The notes beneath the pieces are model-generated. The model searched no databases. It was not told the origin of the DNA and worked only from the letters and a program-made list of their open reading frames with translations. Shown one piece after another: positions 32,933-41,538 of a stretch of DNA of 47,740 bases (positions within the stretch are counted from its first letter, which is position 1; every line of letters starts with the position of its first letter). The stretch comes from JAICNR01 sp035699465 (GTDB lineage Bacteria; Gemmatimonadota; Gemmatimonadetes; JACCXV01; JAHWKZ01). Position numbers and translations under genes: made by a program. The stretch is from the NCBI GenBank assembly GCA_035699465.1, contig DASSPT010000144.1:1-47740 (forward strand), read 5' to 3'.

Positions 32933-32984
32933 GGGTTTGGCCTCCTCCTCGTGCATTGGCCCCAGGGCCTCATCGCATCGCGGA

Positions 32985-34094
32985 CTATCCAGCCGCGGAC
33001 TTCAGCGCACGGGCGACATCGTTCAGGATATCGTCGGCTGATTCGCAGCCCACACTGAATCGAATGAACCCTTCGCTGATCGCGTCGCCGCCCCAGCGGG
33101 CTCGCCGCTCGGCGGTGGAGTGAACCCCGCCGAAGCTCGTCGCCTCGCGGACGAGTGAGAGCGCGCTCAGGAAGCCCTCGGCGCGCGCCCGCGTTCCGAG
33201 GTCGAAGCTCACCACGCTTCCGAAGCTCTCCATCTGTCGCCTCGCAATGGCATGTCCCGGGTGGTCGGGAAGTCCCGGATAGTACACGGCTTCTGCCGTG
33301 CTCTGCGACGTCAGGAAGTCGGCCAGCTGGTGAGCGGAGGCGCACTGGCGATCGAGCCGCAATGGCAACGTCGCAAGCGACCGATGCGCCAGCCAGACCT
33401 CCATGGGCCCCGGAATGCTGCCATGCTGCGTACGCCAGGTCCGCAGAGCCGACACGCGCTCGGGGTCGGAGGTGGCGACATGGCCGAGGACGAGGTCGCT
33501 GTGGCCGGTCAGCGCCTTGGTATCGGAGGCCACCACGTAGTCCGCACCCAGCGCCAGCGGCTGTTGCAGCCATGCCGTAGCGGTGGTGTTGTCTACGGCG
33601 ACGAGCACACCGTGGGACCGCGCTGTCCGGACCAACGCCGCGATGTCGCAGACGTCGAGCTGCGGATTCGTAGGGGTTTCGATCCAGAGGAGCCGCGCGC
33701 CTTCGAGAAGGCCCACCTGCGCATCGTCGCGTGTCGGGGCCAGACGCACCTCGATTCCGATCGCCTTCAGCCAATCGGATGCGAGCATGCGAATCGTGTA
33801 GTACGAGTCCGCGGGAAGCACGATCGCGTCGCCAGGCCTCAGACTGACCCCGAAGACCGCGGCCACCGCAGCCATGCCCGATGCATACGCTACCGCCTGT
33901 CCGCCCTCGAGTACTCCCAGCGCCTCCTCCCACGCGGTCCAGGTGGGATTATGGAACCGCCCGTACGTCAGAGGATGACTCGAGGGTTCCCCCGGAGCCG
34001 TGTAGGTCGAGGAGAATTGCGGACCGGCGAGGAACGCGCCCGCTTCCCGGTGCGCGCGGTATCCGGCGTGGAGAATCAACGTGTCACGATGCAT
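32985..34094 (-). CDS. Cys/Met metabolism PLP-dependent enzyme (cystathionine gamma-synthase/lyase type)
   Basis: The product has 369 residues. The PLP-binding Lys is Lys193 in VASDTKALTGHSD. The preceding family blocks are also clear: YGRFHNPTWTAWEEALGVLEGG, then AYASGMAAVAAV, LLWIETPTNPQLDV and VAVDNT. These place it among MetB/MetC/MGL fold-type I enzymes, acting on cystathionine, homoserine esters or methionine. The exact reaction cannot be fixed by eye. The C-terminus keeps the GFIRFSVGCE region used by the family. ATG 34094 overlaps a short coding remnant on the same strand. Confidence 0.92.
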   Translation of the reverse strand: MHRDTLILHAGYRAHREAGAFLAGPQFSSTYTAPGEPSSHPLTYGRFHNPTWTAWEEALGVLEGGQAVAYASGMAAVAAVFGVSLRPGDAIVLPADSYYTIRMLASDWLKAIGIEVRLAPTRDDAQVGLLEGARLLWIETPTNPQLDVCDIAALVRTARSHGVLVAVDNTTATAWLQQPLALGADYVVASDTKALTGHSDLVLGHVATSDPERVSALRTWRTQHGSIPGPMEVWLAHRSLATLPLRLDRQCASAHQLADFLTSQSTAEAVYYPGLPDHPGHAIARRQMESFGSVVSFDLGTRARAEGFLSALSLVREATSFGGVHSTAERRARWGGDAISEGFIRFSVGCESADDILNDVARALKSAAG

Positions 34095-34204
34095 CTCCGG
34101 ACCTGCTCGTCCGCCCTCCCCGCTCGACGACGTCCATCATCAGGAAGTGGACCCCCGGCATGAGGACGACCTCCGCCCCGTGGCCCGCTGGACTCGTTTC
34201 CAGC

Positions 34205-35167
34205 CTACCCCCGCTCGTGCGGGCCGTCCATCACGATCACGACTTTCCCCCGCGCGCGTCCCTCCTCCAGGTACCGGATCGCCTCCGGGACGCTCGAGAG
34301 CGAGTACGCGCGATCGATCACCGGCGTCACTGCCCCTGAGTCGAACAGCTCCCGAAGGGTGGTCAGGTCCTCCTTGCGGACCTTCGCCAGAACCGGAAGC
34401 AGGCGCTGGCTCACGAACGGCGACACGACGGCAGCCGCGGGCATCCAGCGGAGCTTTCCGCCAACCAGCGCCAGCGTCCCCCTCCGTTTCAGAGCGCGTC
34501 TGAACTCGGACAGCGAGCGATTGCCGATCATGTCGAGGATCAGGTCATACGGACCGCTCCGCACGAAATCCTCCCGCGTGTAGTCCACGACCCGCTCCGC
34601 GCCGAGCCCTCGAACCATATCCACGTTCCGTGTGCTGCAGACGCCCGTCACCTCCGCGCCGAGCCACTTCCCGATCTGCACGGCGAAAGTCCCCACGCCG
34701 CCCGCGGCGCCGTTGATGAGAACTCTCTGTCCCGGCTGGAGGCGCCCCCGGTCGCGAAGCCCCTGCAATGCGGTTACCCCTGCGACGACGGCGGCCGCCG
34801 CCTGCGCGAACGACACGCTTGCCGGCTTCCGCACCACGGTTCTTCGGGAAGCGCACGCATATTCGGCGAAGGCTCCCTTGCAGGACCCGAACACGTCATC
34901 GCCCGGGCGGAGCTCCGTGACATTCGCGCCCACCGCCTCCACCCGGCCGGCCACGTCGACGCCGAGCCGGGCGTCTCTGGGCTTCCTGAGGCCTGTCATG
35001 ATGCGAATTCCATACGGCGAGCCCCGCATCAGGCGCCAGTCGAGGGGATTCGCCGCTGCGGCACGGACTTGGAGCAGGACCTCGTCGTCCTCGGGGCTCG
35101 GCGTCGGTACGTCCACGAGACGAAGGACGTCCGGGGACCCATACTCCGTGTAGTGGATGGCCTTCAC
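34205..35167 (-). CDS. NAD(P)-dependent MDR-type alcohol dehydrogenase / quinone-oxidoreductase-like
   Basis: The product has 320 residues and starts at GTG 35167. The medium-chain dehydrogenase core is seen in LQVRAAAANPLDW (N-terminal), GVDVAGRVEAVG, GDDVFG and the nucleotide-binding LINGAAGGVGTFAVQ. The zinc-ligand Cys/His set of true alcohol dehydrogenases is absent, which favours a zinc-free quinone-oxidoreductase-like enzyme. Substrate unknown. It lies 10 nt downstream of the GNAT gene and is probably co-transcribed with it. Confidence 0.92.
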   Translation of the reverse strand: MKAIHYTEYGSPDVLRLVDVPTPSPEDDEVLLQVRAAAANPLDWRLMRGSPYGIRIMTGLRKPRDARLGVDVAGRVEAVGANVTELRPGDDVFGSCKGAFAEYACASRRTVVRKPASVSFAQAAAAVVAGVTALQGLRDRGRLQPGQRVLINGAAGGVGTFAVQIGKWLGAEVTGVCSTRNVDMVRGLGAERVVDYTREDFVRSGPYDLILDMIGNRSLSEFRRALKRRGTLALVGGKLRWMPAAAVVSPFVSQRLLPVLAKVRKEDLTTLRELFDSGAVTPVIDRAYSLSSVPEAIRYLEEGRARGKVVIVMDGPHERG

Positions 35168-35177
35168 CGGGGCCCGA

Positions 35178-35666
35178 TCACCGCAGGCGCTTCTCGTACC
35201 GCCAGACCTGGAGTGGAAAGTCTCCATTCGGCGTTTCCAGCTGTTTGACCTCGGTCCCGACACGTCGCCACCCGCGCTTCTCATAGAAACGCGCGGCTCG
35301 TTCGTTTCCGATGGCACACGCGAGCCAGGCGACCTCGACACCGCCTTGCGAGAGGCGGGCCTCGGCATCAGCGAGCAGGGCGGCCGCGACGCCCGAGCCG
35401 CGCGCCTTTGCCGATACGTAGAGCAAATGGAGCTCGTCGTCTTCGATCGCGCACAGTCCGGCGGGATCGCCGGACAGATCGACCACTCGCACGCTCGGAA
35501 GCATGGCCGCGAGGCGCTCTTCGAGTCTTTCCACCGTGCGAAGCCTCGGCAATTCGACCGGTACGATCCTGGCGTGCGCATCCTGCCACGCGTCGTACCA
35601 GAGCCTGGCCAGTCGACCGATCTCCGCTTCCCCGGCGTCCCGGACCTCGACCGCGGAATCCCTCAT
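35178..35666 (-). CDS. GNAT family N-acetyltransferase
   Basis: The product has 162 residues. The acetyl-CoA-binding loop reads LLYVSAKARGSGVAAALLADAEA (RGSGVA), followed by NERAARFYEKRGWRRVGTEV, the classic GNAT end. ATG 35666 begins MRDSAVEVRDAGEAEIGRLARLWYDAW. Substrate unknown. The dehydrogenase gene follows after 10 nt, which suggests a two-gene unit. Confidence 0.93.
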   Translation of the reverse strand: MRDSAVEVRDAGEAEIGRLARLWYDAWQDAHARIVPVELPRLRTVERLEERLAAMLPSVRVVDLSGDPAGLCAIEDDELHLLYVSAKARGSGVAAALLADAEARLSQGGVEVAWLACAIGNERAARFYEKRGWRRVGTEVKQLETPNGDFPLQVWRYEKRLR

Positions 35667-35715
35667 GATACGACGAGCCTACTCGGGCCCGTAGCGGGCG
35701 GGTAGGAGCCGGCGG

Positions 35716-36231
35716 CTAGTCGGGCTGACCGTCGACGAGCCGGCGTTGATCGCGGACGCCTTCGACGCGGTAGAGCTTCCAGCCGGCCGGAGCTCTCCGC
35801 CACGTCTCGCGTTGCGTGGCCCACGTCTCGACGTGGTGCACGAGACCGTCGGGCCGCAGCGCCATGCGTACGAGGTGTTGCCGTACGGCGGCCCGCACCA
35901 GGTCGCCGGCGACTTCCAGACTGTCGAGGTCGAAGTCCATCGAGATCCAGCGCTCGATCCCATTGAGCAGGCCAATAGTGTACTGCTCCATCGCGGCGCG
36001 GTCCTGCACCGCGCCATCGGGCGTCACGGCATGGAAATCCTCCGTTCGGAGGGCCATGATGGCGTCTATGTCCTCGGCAAGGAAGGCGCGCTCATTCTCG
36101 TCGTACCACTGCTCGATCTCGCGCCGAACTGCGGCGGTGTCGGAGGTGCTCATACTCTGGGAAGGATGTGGTGCAGAAGGACGAGCGCAGCTCGCCGCGC
36201 ATACCGCGAGGGACATCAGGAAAACACGCAT
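35716..36231 (-). CDS. Lipoprotein with SnoaL/DUF4440-like domain
   Basis: The product has 171 residues. I start at ATG 36231, behind GGAGC; a GTG two codons upstream is an alternative. A signal ends in AASC (Cys17), predicting lipidation. The domain shows AAVRREIEQWYDENERAFLAEDIDAIMAL, TEDFHAVTPDGAVQDR and the late ETWATQRETWRRAPAGWKLYRVE, typical of DUF4440-like NTF2 folds used for small-ligand binding. Role unknown. It stands alone between the GNAT gene and the 93-residue gene, all on the same strand. Confidence 0.85.
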   Translation of the reverse strand: MRVFLMSLAVCAASCARPSAPHPSQSMSTSDTAAVRREIEQWYDENERAFLAEDIDAIMALRTEDFHAVTPDGAVQDRAAMEQYTIGLLNGIERWISMDFDLDSLEVAGDLVRAAVRQHLVRMALRPDGLVHHVETWATQRETWRRAPAGWKLYRVEGVRDQRRLVDGQPD

Positions 36232-36327
36232 TCGCACGCTCCGGCTCAGGTCAGGAACCCGAATCCGGAGAATGAGACACCCTCATGGAATCGACGGTTG
36301 CGGCCATGGCGCCGCACCCGACGAGCG

Positions 36328-36609
36328 CTAGACCTTGAACTCCTTGTCGAGGATGAACACCTGGACCGTCTCCCGCTTCACTCCATCGAATTCCATGGCC
36401 TCCGCCGTCGCGGGCGAATCGAGGATCTCCATGAACTTCTCGAGGTCATCGGGCTTGCAGCAGACCGCGGCCCGGTTACCCGAGATCCCGAAGTCGATCG
36501 CCTTCTTCACCGTCATCTTCTTGAAGAGCTTGCCGTGCGTTCGGAACCCATCCTCCCACTTCGCCGGGTCCTCGACTTCCGCTATCACTAAGACCTTGGT
36601 CCTGGCCAT
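36328..36609 (-). CDS. Small conserved-looking cytosolic protein, function unknown
   Basis: The product has 93 residues. ATG 36609 follows AAGGAG. It begins MARTKVLVIAEVEDPAKW and continues with KAIDFGISGNRAAVCCKPDDL. It has a compact alpha/beta composition with two adjacent Cys and no signal peptide. It resembles short stress-related or DUF-type proteins in Gemmatimonadota or Bacteroidota, but I cannot name one. The open frame runs upstream through a likely gene remnant. Confidence 0.76.
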   Translation of the reverse strand: MARTKVLVIAEVEDPAKWEDGFRTHGKLFKKMTVKKAIDFGISGNRAAVCCKPDDLEKFMEILDSPATAEAMEFDGVKRETVQVFILDKEFKV

Positions 36610-36714
36610 TCTGTCTCCTTGGGCTGGGGGCGGGTCGCGCCAGGATTCGCGGCGACTACGGGGAACGTACCTCGCGGGCCTGAGGCATCCAACCCCGGAG
36701 GGATTGACCCGCCA

Positions 36715-36819
36715 TCGGGCGTCGCTCCGGCCGCTACGCTCGACGTGCCGCGACTCGTCCACCAGTGCGGACAGCTCGTCGTAGGACTTTGTCCGCCACG
36801 CGGCGAGCTCCGATCTCAG
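36715..36819 (-). pseudogene. N-terminal coding remnant
   Basis: On the minus strand a stretch beginning LRSELAAWRTKSYDEL and continuing as SALVDESRHVERSGRS reads like the N-terminus of small hypothetical proteins that start with a Trp-Arg and YDEL block. The frame then loses sense before the 93-residue gene. No start codon better than CTG is available. I consider it a decayed fragment. Confidence 0.3.
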
Positions 36820-36874
36820 TAACCCGGCCTTCGGTGGTATCGATACCGGTCTCCGTCGAAGCGACCGTCCCCGA

Positions 36875-38089
36875 TCAGGGTCGGCTGAACACCGCGCCGT
36901 GCGGGATCCCCTTCGCCTGCCCTCCGTGAGGCCAGGTCTCCTCGTCCATCCGGAAGCCGGCCTCGTCGCTCCCCTCCTCCCGGAAGCGCTCGTCCAGCGC
37001 TAGGTGCCCGCTCTCGGGATCGAAGCGAGCAATCAGCACGCGGTGCTGCATGGCGCCATAGCCGGTGATCGCCACGCGCCGCCGGTCCGCCGATACCGAG
37101 ATCCAGTGGGGCACGTCGTCGGCCCCGAGCGTCACGCGCGACACCTCCCGCGGAGCGGCGGGTTCGCTGATGTCGAGGCTCACGACCGCGCTCCAGGCGG
37201 GGACCGTGACCAGGTAGTAGTCCCCCACGATGACCGGGATCGCGCAGTACGTGTCCGGCTTCCGCGGGAAGGTCGCCACGAGACGCGCGCTCGGCGTCTC
37301 GGTCTCCAGCCCCTCCATGAGGTAGAGGCTGCAACTGAACGTGGAGACCAGCACCGTTCGGCCGTCGGCGAGGATACGCGGCTCGGCGGTCAGCGTGGAC
37401 TCGTCGCCGGCCGCTCCGTCGGGAAGCGTGATCGTGTGGAGCGGCGCGAGGTCGGAAAGCCGCCAGATCTGAAGCTGGCGCGAGGCCGGGGAGTCGCCGT
37501 CCATGTCGGTCGTCGTGGTGACGATCCGGTCGAGCGCGGGCACCACCGCGGCGCTGTAGACCCGGGTCGCGGGATCGAGGCCTGGTGTGTTCGCCGAGCT
37601 CGAGCGCACGAGCTCGCCCGCCGGCGTCAGCTCGACGAGACCGCCCGGGGTCATGCCATCCGGCCCGTGCCGCATCTGGAACGTCGCGAGGACGTTCCCG
37701 CCCGGCAGTCGCACGTACGAGTGCGGATGTCTGTATCCCTCCAGGTCCCCGAACTCCCCCGCGAGCCGCGGACGCGCTGGATCGGTCAAATCGAAGATGA
37801 AGGTCTTCCCCGCGTCGAAACCATTGGCGAAGAGCTGCCGGTCGGCCGACAGTTCGTGCTCTGTGTGGTGCGGCACATTCCGAAGCCCCGGCACCGGGAG
37901 CGTGGTAAGCAGTCGGCCGTAGCGGATCGAGTCCTCGGTCACGTCCAGGACCGCGAGGAAGTCAGGCTGGGTGGAGTCCTCGGATGCGGTCCAGAGGTAG
38001 AGGTACTCGGGCGCCGGGACCGATTGCGCCGCCAGGGAAGCCGTCCACAGCAATGAAGCGACAAGGGTCGGGACCGCGAACCGGATCAT
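36875..38089 (-). CDS. Exported SBP56-like (selenium-binding protein / methanethiol-oxidase family) protein
   Basis: The product has 404 residues. A signal peptide ends near SLAAQS (about residue 23). The body is a beta-propeller with the family block PHHTEHELSADRQLFANGFDAGKTFIFDL, which I give only as positions about 70-100. Later come HPHSYVRLPGGNVLATFQM, SAAVVPALDRIVTTTTDMD and GGQAKGIPHGAVF at the end. SBP56 proteins bind selenium or copper and the bacterial ones oxidise methanethiol. The Cys residues here are not in the canonical N-terminal position, so the reaction is uncertain. ATG 38089 has GAGG about 7 nt upstream. Confidence 0.82.
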   Translation of the reverse strand: MIRFAVPTLVASLLWTASLAAQSVPAPEYLYLWTASEDSTQPDFLAVLDVTEDSIRYGRLLTTLPVPGLRNVPHHTEHELSADRQLFANGFDAGKTFIFDLTDPARPRLAGEFGDLEGYRHPHSYVRLPGGNVLATFQMRHGPDGMTPGGLVELTPAGELVRSSSANTPGLDPATRVYSAAVVPALDRIVTTTTDMDGDSPASRQLQIWRLSDLAPLHTITLPDGAAGDESTLTAEPRILADGRTVLVSTFSCSLYLMEGLETETPSARLVATFPRKPDTYCAIPVIVGDYYLVTVPAWSAVVSLDISEPAAPREVSRVTLGADDVPHWISVSADRRRVAITGYGAMQHRVLIARFDPESGHLALDERFREEGSDEAGFRMDEETWPHGGQAKGIPHGAVFSRP

Positions 38090-38123
38090 GGAAGACCTCG
38101 CTGGTAGGCGTGGCTTGACAGGA

Positions 38124-38423
38124 TCAGACGTAGAGGTTCGCGTACGCCGCCTTCGCTGCATCCGACTGACGCCGGCGCTGCGCGATCGACCACTCACGAG
38201 TCGGCCTGTCGATCGCGATCGTGGTCCAGCCCGGGCCGTCCTCTCCCGAGACGTGGATCAACAACGTGTCGCGGTTGTGCTCCACGCGAACGCGATGCCT
38301 GGGATTTCCTTCCTCCTCCAGGCCGCGCACGGCTCGACCCCGGGGAGCGTTGCCGACGAACGAGGTCCAGCGAGCGCCGCGTCGCCGCGGCCTCTCGAGA
38401 GTCCTGCTGCACGCATCGGGCAT
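38124..38423 (-). CDS. Small basic protein of unknown function
   Basis: The product has 99 residues. ATG 38423 follows AAGGAAA. The N-terminal half is rich in Arg (ERPRRRGARW). The C-terminal half reads VRVEHNRDTLLIHVSGEDG, then WTTIAIDRPTREWSIAQRR, with a helix to the end. Both look like real protein, but no family is recognised. It starts 27 nt after the stop of the glyoxalase-like gene on the same strand. Confidence 0.55.
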   Translation of the reverse strand: MPDACSRTLERPRRRGARWTSFVGNAPRGRAVRGLEEEGNPRHRVRVEHNRDTLLIHVSGEDGPGWTTIAIDRPTREWSIAQRRRQSDAAKAAYANLYV

Positions 38424-38450
38424 GATGGTTTCCTTGTTGAAGCACGTCGT

Positions 38451-39209
38451 TCAACGCACGACCACGAGCGGCAGAACGGGCCGGAGGTCCGTGCGCTGGC
38501 CTCCGCCGCCGGTCAGATGGAGCTCCAGCAGCGGCTCCGCCCCGGGAACCATCTCCAGCCGCCAGGGTCGCAGCGCGCGGAACGCGGCGGGCTGATGTTC
38601 CGGTGGACCGTGGACACGCACCAGAGCGATTTCGCCACCACCACCGGGATGCTGCAGCAGATCGGGGCGCCGCTCGCGGAGTCGCTCGATCCACGAAGGT
38701 ACCGCGCTGACCGGAGGCACCACGAAGAATTCGGCGGCGAGCGTGTCGGATGGCTGACGCAGGAGCTCGTAGGCCGCCCCCGGCTCCAGCCATTCGGCGG
38801 GCTCGAGCTCGACGGGCACGGGCAGAGGCGCGGTATCGCCGGGCATGCGGTGCAATCCCAGGCCGAAGGGACTTCGGCCGCTCGTGCGCCACGCCTCGGC
38901 GCCCCGGAACCACTGCGCCGTCTCCTCGTGCTGCGTCTCGACGGGTACCGTGGGATCCAGCCAGATCAGTTCCAGATAGCCATTGCCGAACATCACCGCC
39001 ACGGAGGCGGTCCCCTGACCTTCATGCCGTGATACCGTGGAATCCACCGTGAATCCGGCGGCCCGCAACGCCGCAATCTCGGCCTCGGCCCCTGATTGCA
39101 CCGTTATGAAGACGTGGTCCAGCTCCACACGAGAGTCTTGCGCGGCGAGGCGAACAGGTGTCGCCGCGATGGAGATCAGGATCGTGAGGGTCGATCCGAA
39201 TCGGTTCAA
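38451..39209 (-). CDS. Glyoxalase-3-like (PF13468 type) exported protein
   Basis: The product has 252 residues. I start at TTG 39209, 4 nt after the GFA gene stop, with GTGAAG upstream. The first 20 residues are hydrophobic (ILISIAATPVRLAAQ), an export signal. LDHVFITVQSGAEAEIAALRAAGFT is the glyoxalase-like first half, with HEGQGTASVAVMFGNGYLELIWL following. The second half has AEFFVVPPVSAVPS. This family fold belongs to the VOC superfamily, and substrate and metal are unknown. The start codon is unusual, so it is less certain than the domain. Confidence 0.78.
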   Translation of the reverse strand: MNRFGSTLTILISIAATPVRLAAQDSRVELDHVFITVQSGAEAEIAALRAAGFTVDSTVSRHEGQGTASVAVMFGNGYLELIWLDPTVPVETQHEETAQWFRGAEAWRTSGRSPFGLGLHRMPGDTAPLPVPVELEPAEWLEPGAAYELLRQPSDTLAAEFFVVPPVSAVPSWIERLRERRPDLLQHPGGGGEIALVRVHGPPEHQPAAFRALRPWRLEMVPGAEPLLELHLTGGGGQRTDLRPVLPLVVVR

Positions 39210-39213
39210 TGCT

Positions 39214-39615
39214 TCACAAGTGGCTGTAGAACTGGGGAGTGGCGTCCCAGCGGTCGTGCATGCCGTCCACATACGTGATCGGGATTTTCGACAGCTCTTC
39301 CTCCGTCACTCCCTCGAAACATCCTACGTTGACCCCGTACATCTTGCCGATCGGCGTCTCGTTCCCGACCCCGAAGACGCGCACGCCGCAGTGGCGGCAG
39401 AAGAAGTGCTCGTTCTTCTCGGGGCCGAACACGTACCGAGTCAGCTCCTCCTCGCCCGCGACGAGGCGGAACCCCTCCGGAATCGCGACCCCCACCCACA
39501 TCCGGGTCCGTCGGCAGATCGAGCAGTTGCAGCGGAAGCTCGGCTGCGCGAGGTCGACGTCGACCTCGATCCGGACGCGCCCGCAGTGGCAGCTGGCTTC
39601 GTAGGTCTCCCTCAT
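39214..39615 (-). CDS. GFA (glutathione-dependent formaldehyde-activating/CENP-V-like) zinc protein
   Basis: The product has 133 residues. Zinc-binding Cys motifs are SCHCGRV, CNCSICRR and FCRHCGVRVFG, the Mss4-like GFA pattern. ATG 39615 was chosen over a GTG one codon upstream. Family members handle glutathione-bound formaldehyde or have unknown roles. It is translated just before the glyoxalase-like gene, so both may belong to one detoxification operon (inference). Confidence 0.92.
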   Translation of the reverse strand: MRETYEASCHCGRVRIEVDVDLAQPSFRCNCSICRRTRMWVGVAIPEGFRLVAGEEELTRYVFGPEKNEHFFCRHCGVRVFGVGNETPIGKMYGVNVGCFEGVTEEELSKIPITYVDGMHDRWDATPQFYSHL

Positions 39616-39618
39616 CAC

Positions 39619-39936
39619 CGGGTACCGCCGTTCACCGCGATCGTCATCCCGAGATCTTCGAATCCCCGATGTCTCTCATTCTTACCCGCTATGGGTTCGT
39701 GCAGCGCTGCCCTCGAGTTGGCGAGTCTAGCGACCCGTCCGACCGGTGCCAGGCCCGGCTTGACCGGCCGTTGTTCCTGCGCTGCGGCGTGGCATATTGC
39801 TGTTGGATCAGTCCACTGCCGGCGTTGCGCTTCCACATGGCGCTCAACGCCTTCACGAATTCCTTCGATCGGCTAGCGCGGACGGACATCGACTTTCCAG
39901 TCGTGCGCGCCGAAAAAGCCGCCTAGAGAGGTCTGG
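39619..39936. other. Intergenic stretch without a supported gene
   Basis: The 318 nt between the minus-strand GFA gene and the plus-strand MOSC gene hold short open frames on both strands (for example one at 39669-39926 plus). None has a ribosome-binding site together with a family resemblance. It is the divergent promoter region of both neighbours. No terminator or perfect long repeat was seen. Confidence 0.6.
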
Positions 39937-40614
39937 ATGTGGATCGCCGAGCTGTGGCGCTATCCGGTGAAATCGATGGCTGGCGAGTCCCTTCGAACGG
40001 TCGAGCTTCTGACCAGCGGCTTCGTGGGGGACAGGCTCGTCCAGGTGCGGAACGCGAGAGGTCGCGTACTGACCTCGCGGACGAAGCCTCTACTCCTCGG
40101 TCACCACGCTACACTCGGGCCCGACGGTGAGCCCCGCGTCGACGGGCGACCCTGGGACTCGCCCGAGGTGGCCCACGACGTGGTCCTGGCCGCCGGCGAG
40201 GGCGCCCTCCTCGTTCGCCACGAGGGTCCGGACCGGTTCGACGTTCTGCCGCTCCTCGTCGCCACCGACGGCGCGGTCGCGGCCCTGGGGTACGACCATC
40301 GCCGGCTGAGGCCGAACATCCTCATCGGGGGTGTGCCGGGCCTCGCGGAGCGCGGGTGGGAGGGGAAGACTCTCGTCGCGGGAAGTGTCGTGATCGGAGT
40401 GGAGGATCTCCGGCAGCGCTGTATCATGACGACGTATCACCCGGACACGCTGGAGCAGGACCGCTCGGTCCTGCTCCGAATCGTGCACGAGTTCGGAGGG
40501 ACCATCGCCCTGGACTGCTTCGTTGTTCGCCCGGGGAAGCTCTCGATCGGTGACCCTGTCGAGCTCATCGACGTTCCTTCCGTTCACCCGGACCGGGCCA
40601 CGCGTCACCAATAA
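39937..40614 (+). CDS. MOSC-domain protein
   Basis: The product has 225 residues. ATG 39937 follows AGAGAGGTCTGG. The N-terminal MOSC_N-like strand pair reads LWRYPVKSMAGESLRTVE, with the GDR motif in GDRLVQVR. The C-terminal MOSC domain has the invariant Cys162 in RCIMTTYHPDT, the probable molybdenum-cofactor or sulfur-carrying ligand. MOSC proteins transfer sulfur or reduce N-hydroxylated compounds. No fused reductase domain is visible. The hydrolase lipoprotein gene follows after 12 nt. Confidence 0.93.
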   Translation: MWIAELWRYPVKSMAGESLRTVELLTSGFVGDRLVQVRNARGRVLTSRTKPLLLGHHATLGPDGEPRVDGRPWDSPEVAHDVVLAAGEGALLVRHEGPDRFDVLPLLVATDGAVAALGYDHRRLRPNILIGGVPGLAERGWEGKTLVAGSVVIGVEDLRQRCIMTTYHPDTLEQDRSVLLRIVHEFGGTIALDCFVVRPGKLSIGDPVELIDVPSVHPDRATRHQ

Positions 40615-40626
40615 TTGGAGGTTCCC

Positions 40627-41511
40627 ATGCATCGGCGCCTTGAGAAATTCGCGGTGGCGGCGGTATTGGTTCTATCCGCCTGCGCCACGACCCCAGACCG
40701 TGAGTTCGTCTCCGACCGCATGAGCGTCGTCGCCCGTGGATCGGGCCCCGACGTGATCCTGATCCCCGGACTGACCGGGCATCGCGAGGAGTGGTGGGGA
40801 GACGTCGTCGAAACGCTGGATGACCGCTACCGCCTCCATCTGGTGCAGGTGAACGGTTTCGCTGGAACCGCGCCGGGTGCCAATGTCGAAGGCCCGGTGT
40901 CGGCGCCCGTGGCGGAAGAGATGGCGCGCTACATCCGGGACGCGGATCTCGACCGTCCGGCAGTGATCGGCCATTCGATGGGCGGCACGATCGGCATGAT
41001 GCTGGCCGCGCGTCATCCCGATGTCGTGGGACGCCTCATGGTCGTCGACATGATGCCCTCGATGGGCGTGTTCTTCGGTCCGGCGGGAGAAACGCCGGAA
41101 GGACTCCGCGGCATCGCCGATCAGGCGCGCGCCCAGATCCTCGAGGCTCCGCCCGGGACGGGCTTCATCGCGCAATTGTTCGAGGGCATGACCTTGAACA
41201 CGCAGATGCAGCCGGTGCTCATGCGACTCGCGCGGGAGAGCGATCGGCAGACGGTCGGCGACGCCTTTCATGAACTGGTCGTCACCGACATGCGGCCCGA
41301 GCTTGCGCGCATCAGCGCGCCTGTCACCGTGCTATACGCGCAGCCGCCGAACGTGCAGGTCCCGGCGGATCAGTTCGATGCCTCCATGGCCGGCCTCTAT
41401 GCCAACGCGCCCAACGCAACGCTCGTGAGGATCGACGACAGCCGCCACTTCATCCAGTGGGATCAGCCGGCGCGCTTCATAGCGGAAATCGACGCGTTCA
41501 TGGCGCGATAA
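40627..41511 (+). CDS. Alpha/beta-hydrolase lipoprotein
   Basis: The product has 294 residues. ATG 40627 follows GGAGG. The lipobox LSAC puts the lipidated Cys at residue 19. Hydrolase blocks are VILIPGLTGHREEW, the elbow VIGHSMGGTIGM (nucleophile Ser) and the late His in DSRHFIQWD. Substrate is unknown. It is 12 nt downstream of the MOSC gene and 27 nt upstream of a GFA gene, forming a likely three-gene cluster. Confidence 0.9.
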   Translation: MHRRLEKFAVAAVLVLSACATTPDREFVSDRMSVVARGSGPDVILIPGLTGHREEWWGDVVETLDDRYRLHLVQVNGFAGTAPGANVEGPVSAPVAEEMARYIRDADLDRPAVIGHSMGGTIGMMLAARHPDVVGRLMVVDMMPSMGVFFGPAGETPEGLRGIADQARAQILEAPPGTGFIAQLFEGMTLNTQMQPVLMRLARESDRQTVGDAFHELVVTDMRPELARISAPVTVLYAQPPNVQVPADQFDASMAGLYANAPNATLVRIDDSRHFIQWDQPARFIAEIDAFMAR

Positions 41512-41538
41512 CGGGGACGACGACCCCTGGAGGCTCAC

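Noticed and set aside
39669..39926. An 85-codon plus-strand gene in the GFA-MOSC gap
   Set aside because: No Shine-Dalgarno, no family resemblance and composition like non-coding sequence.
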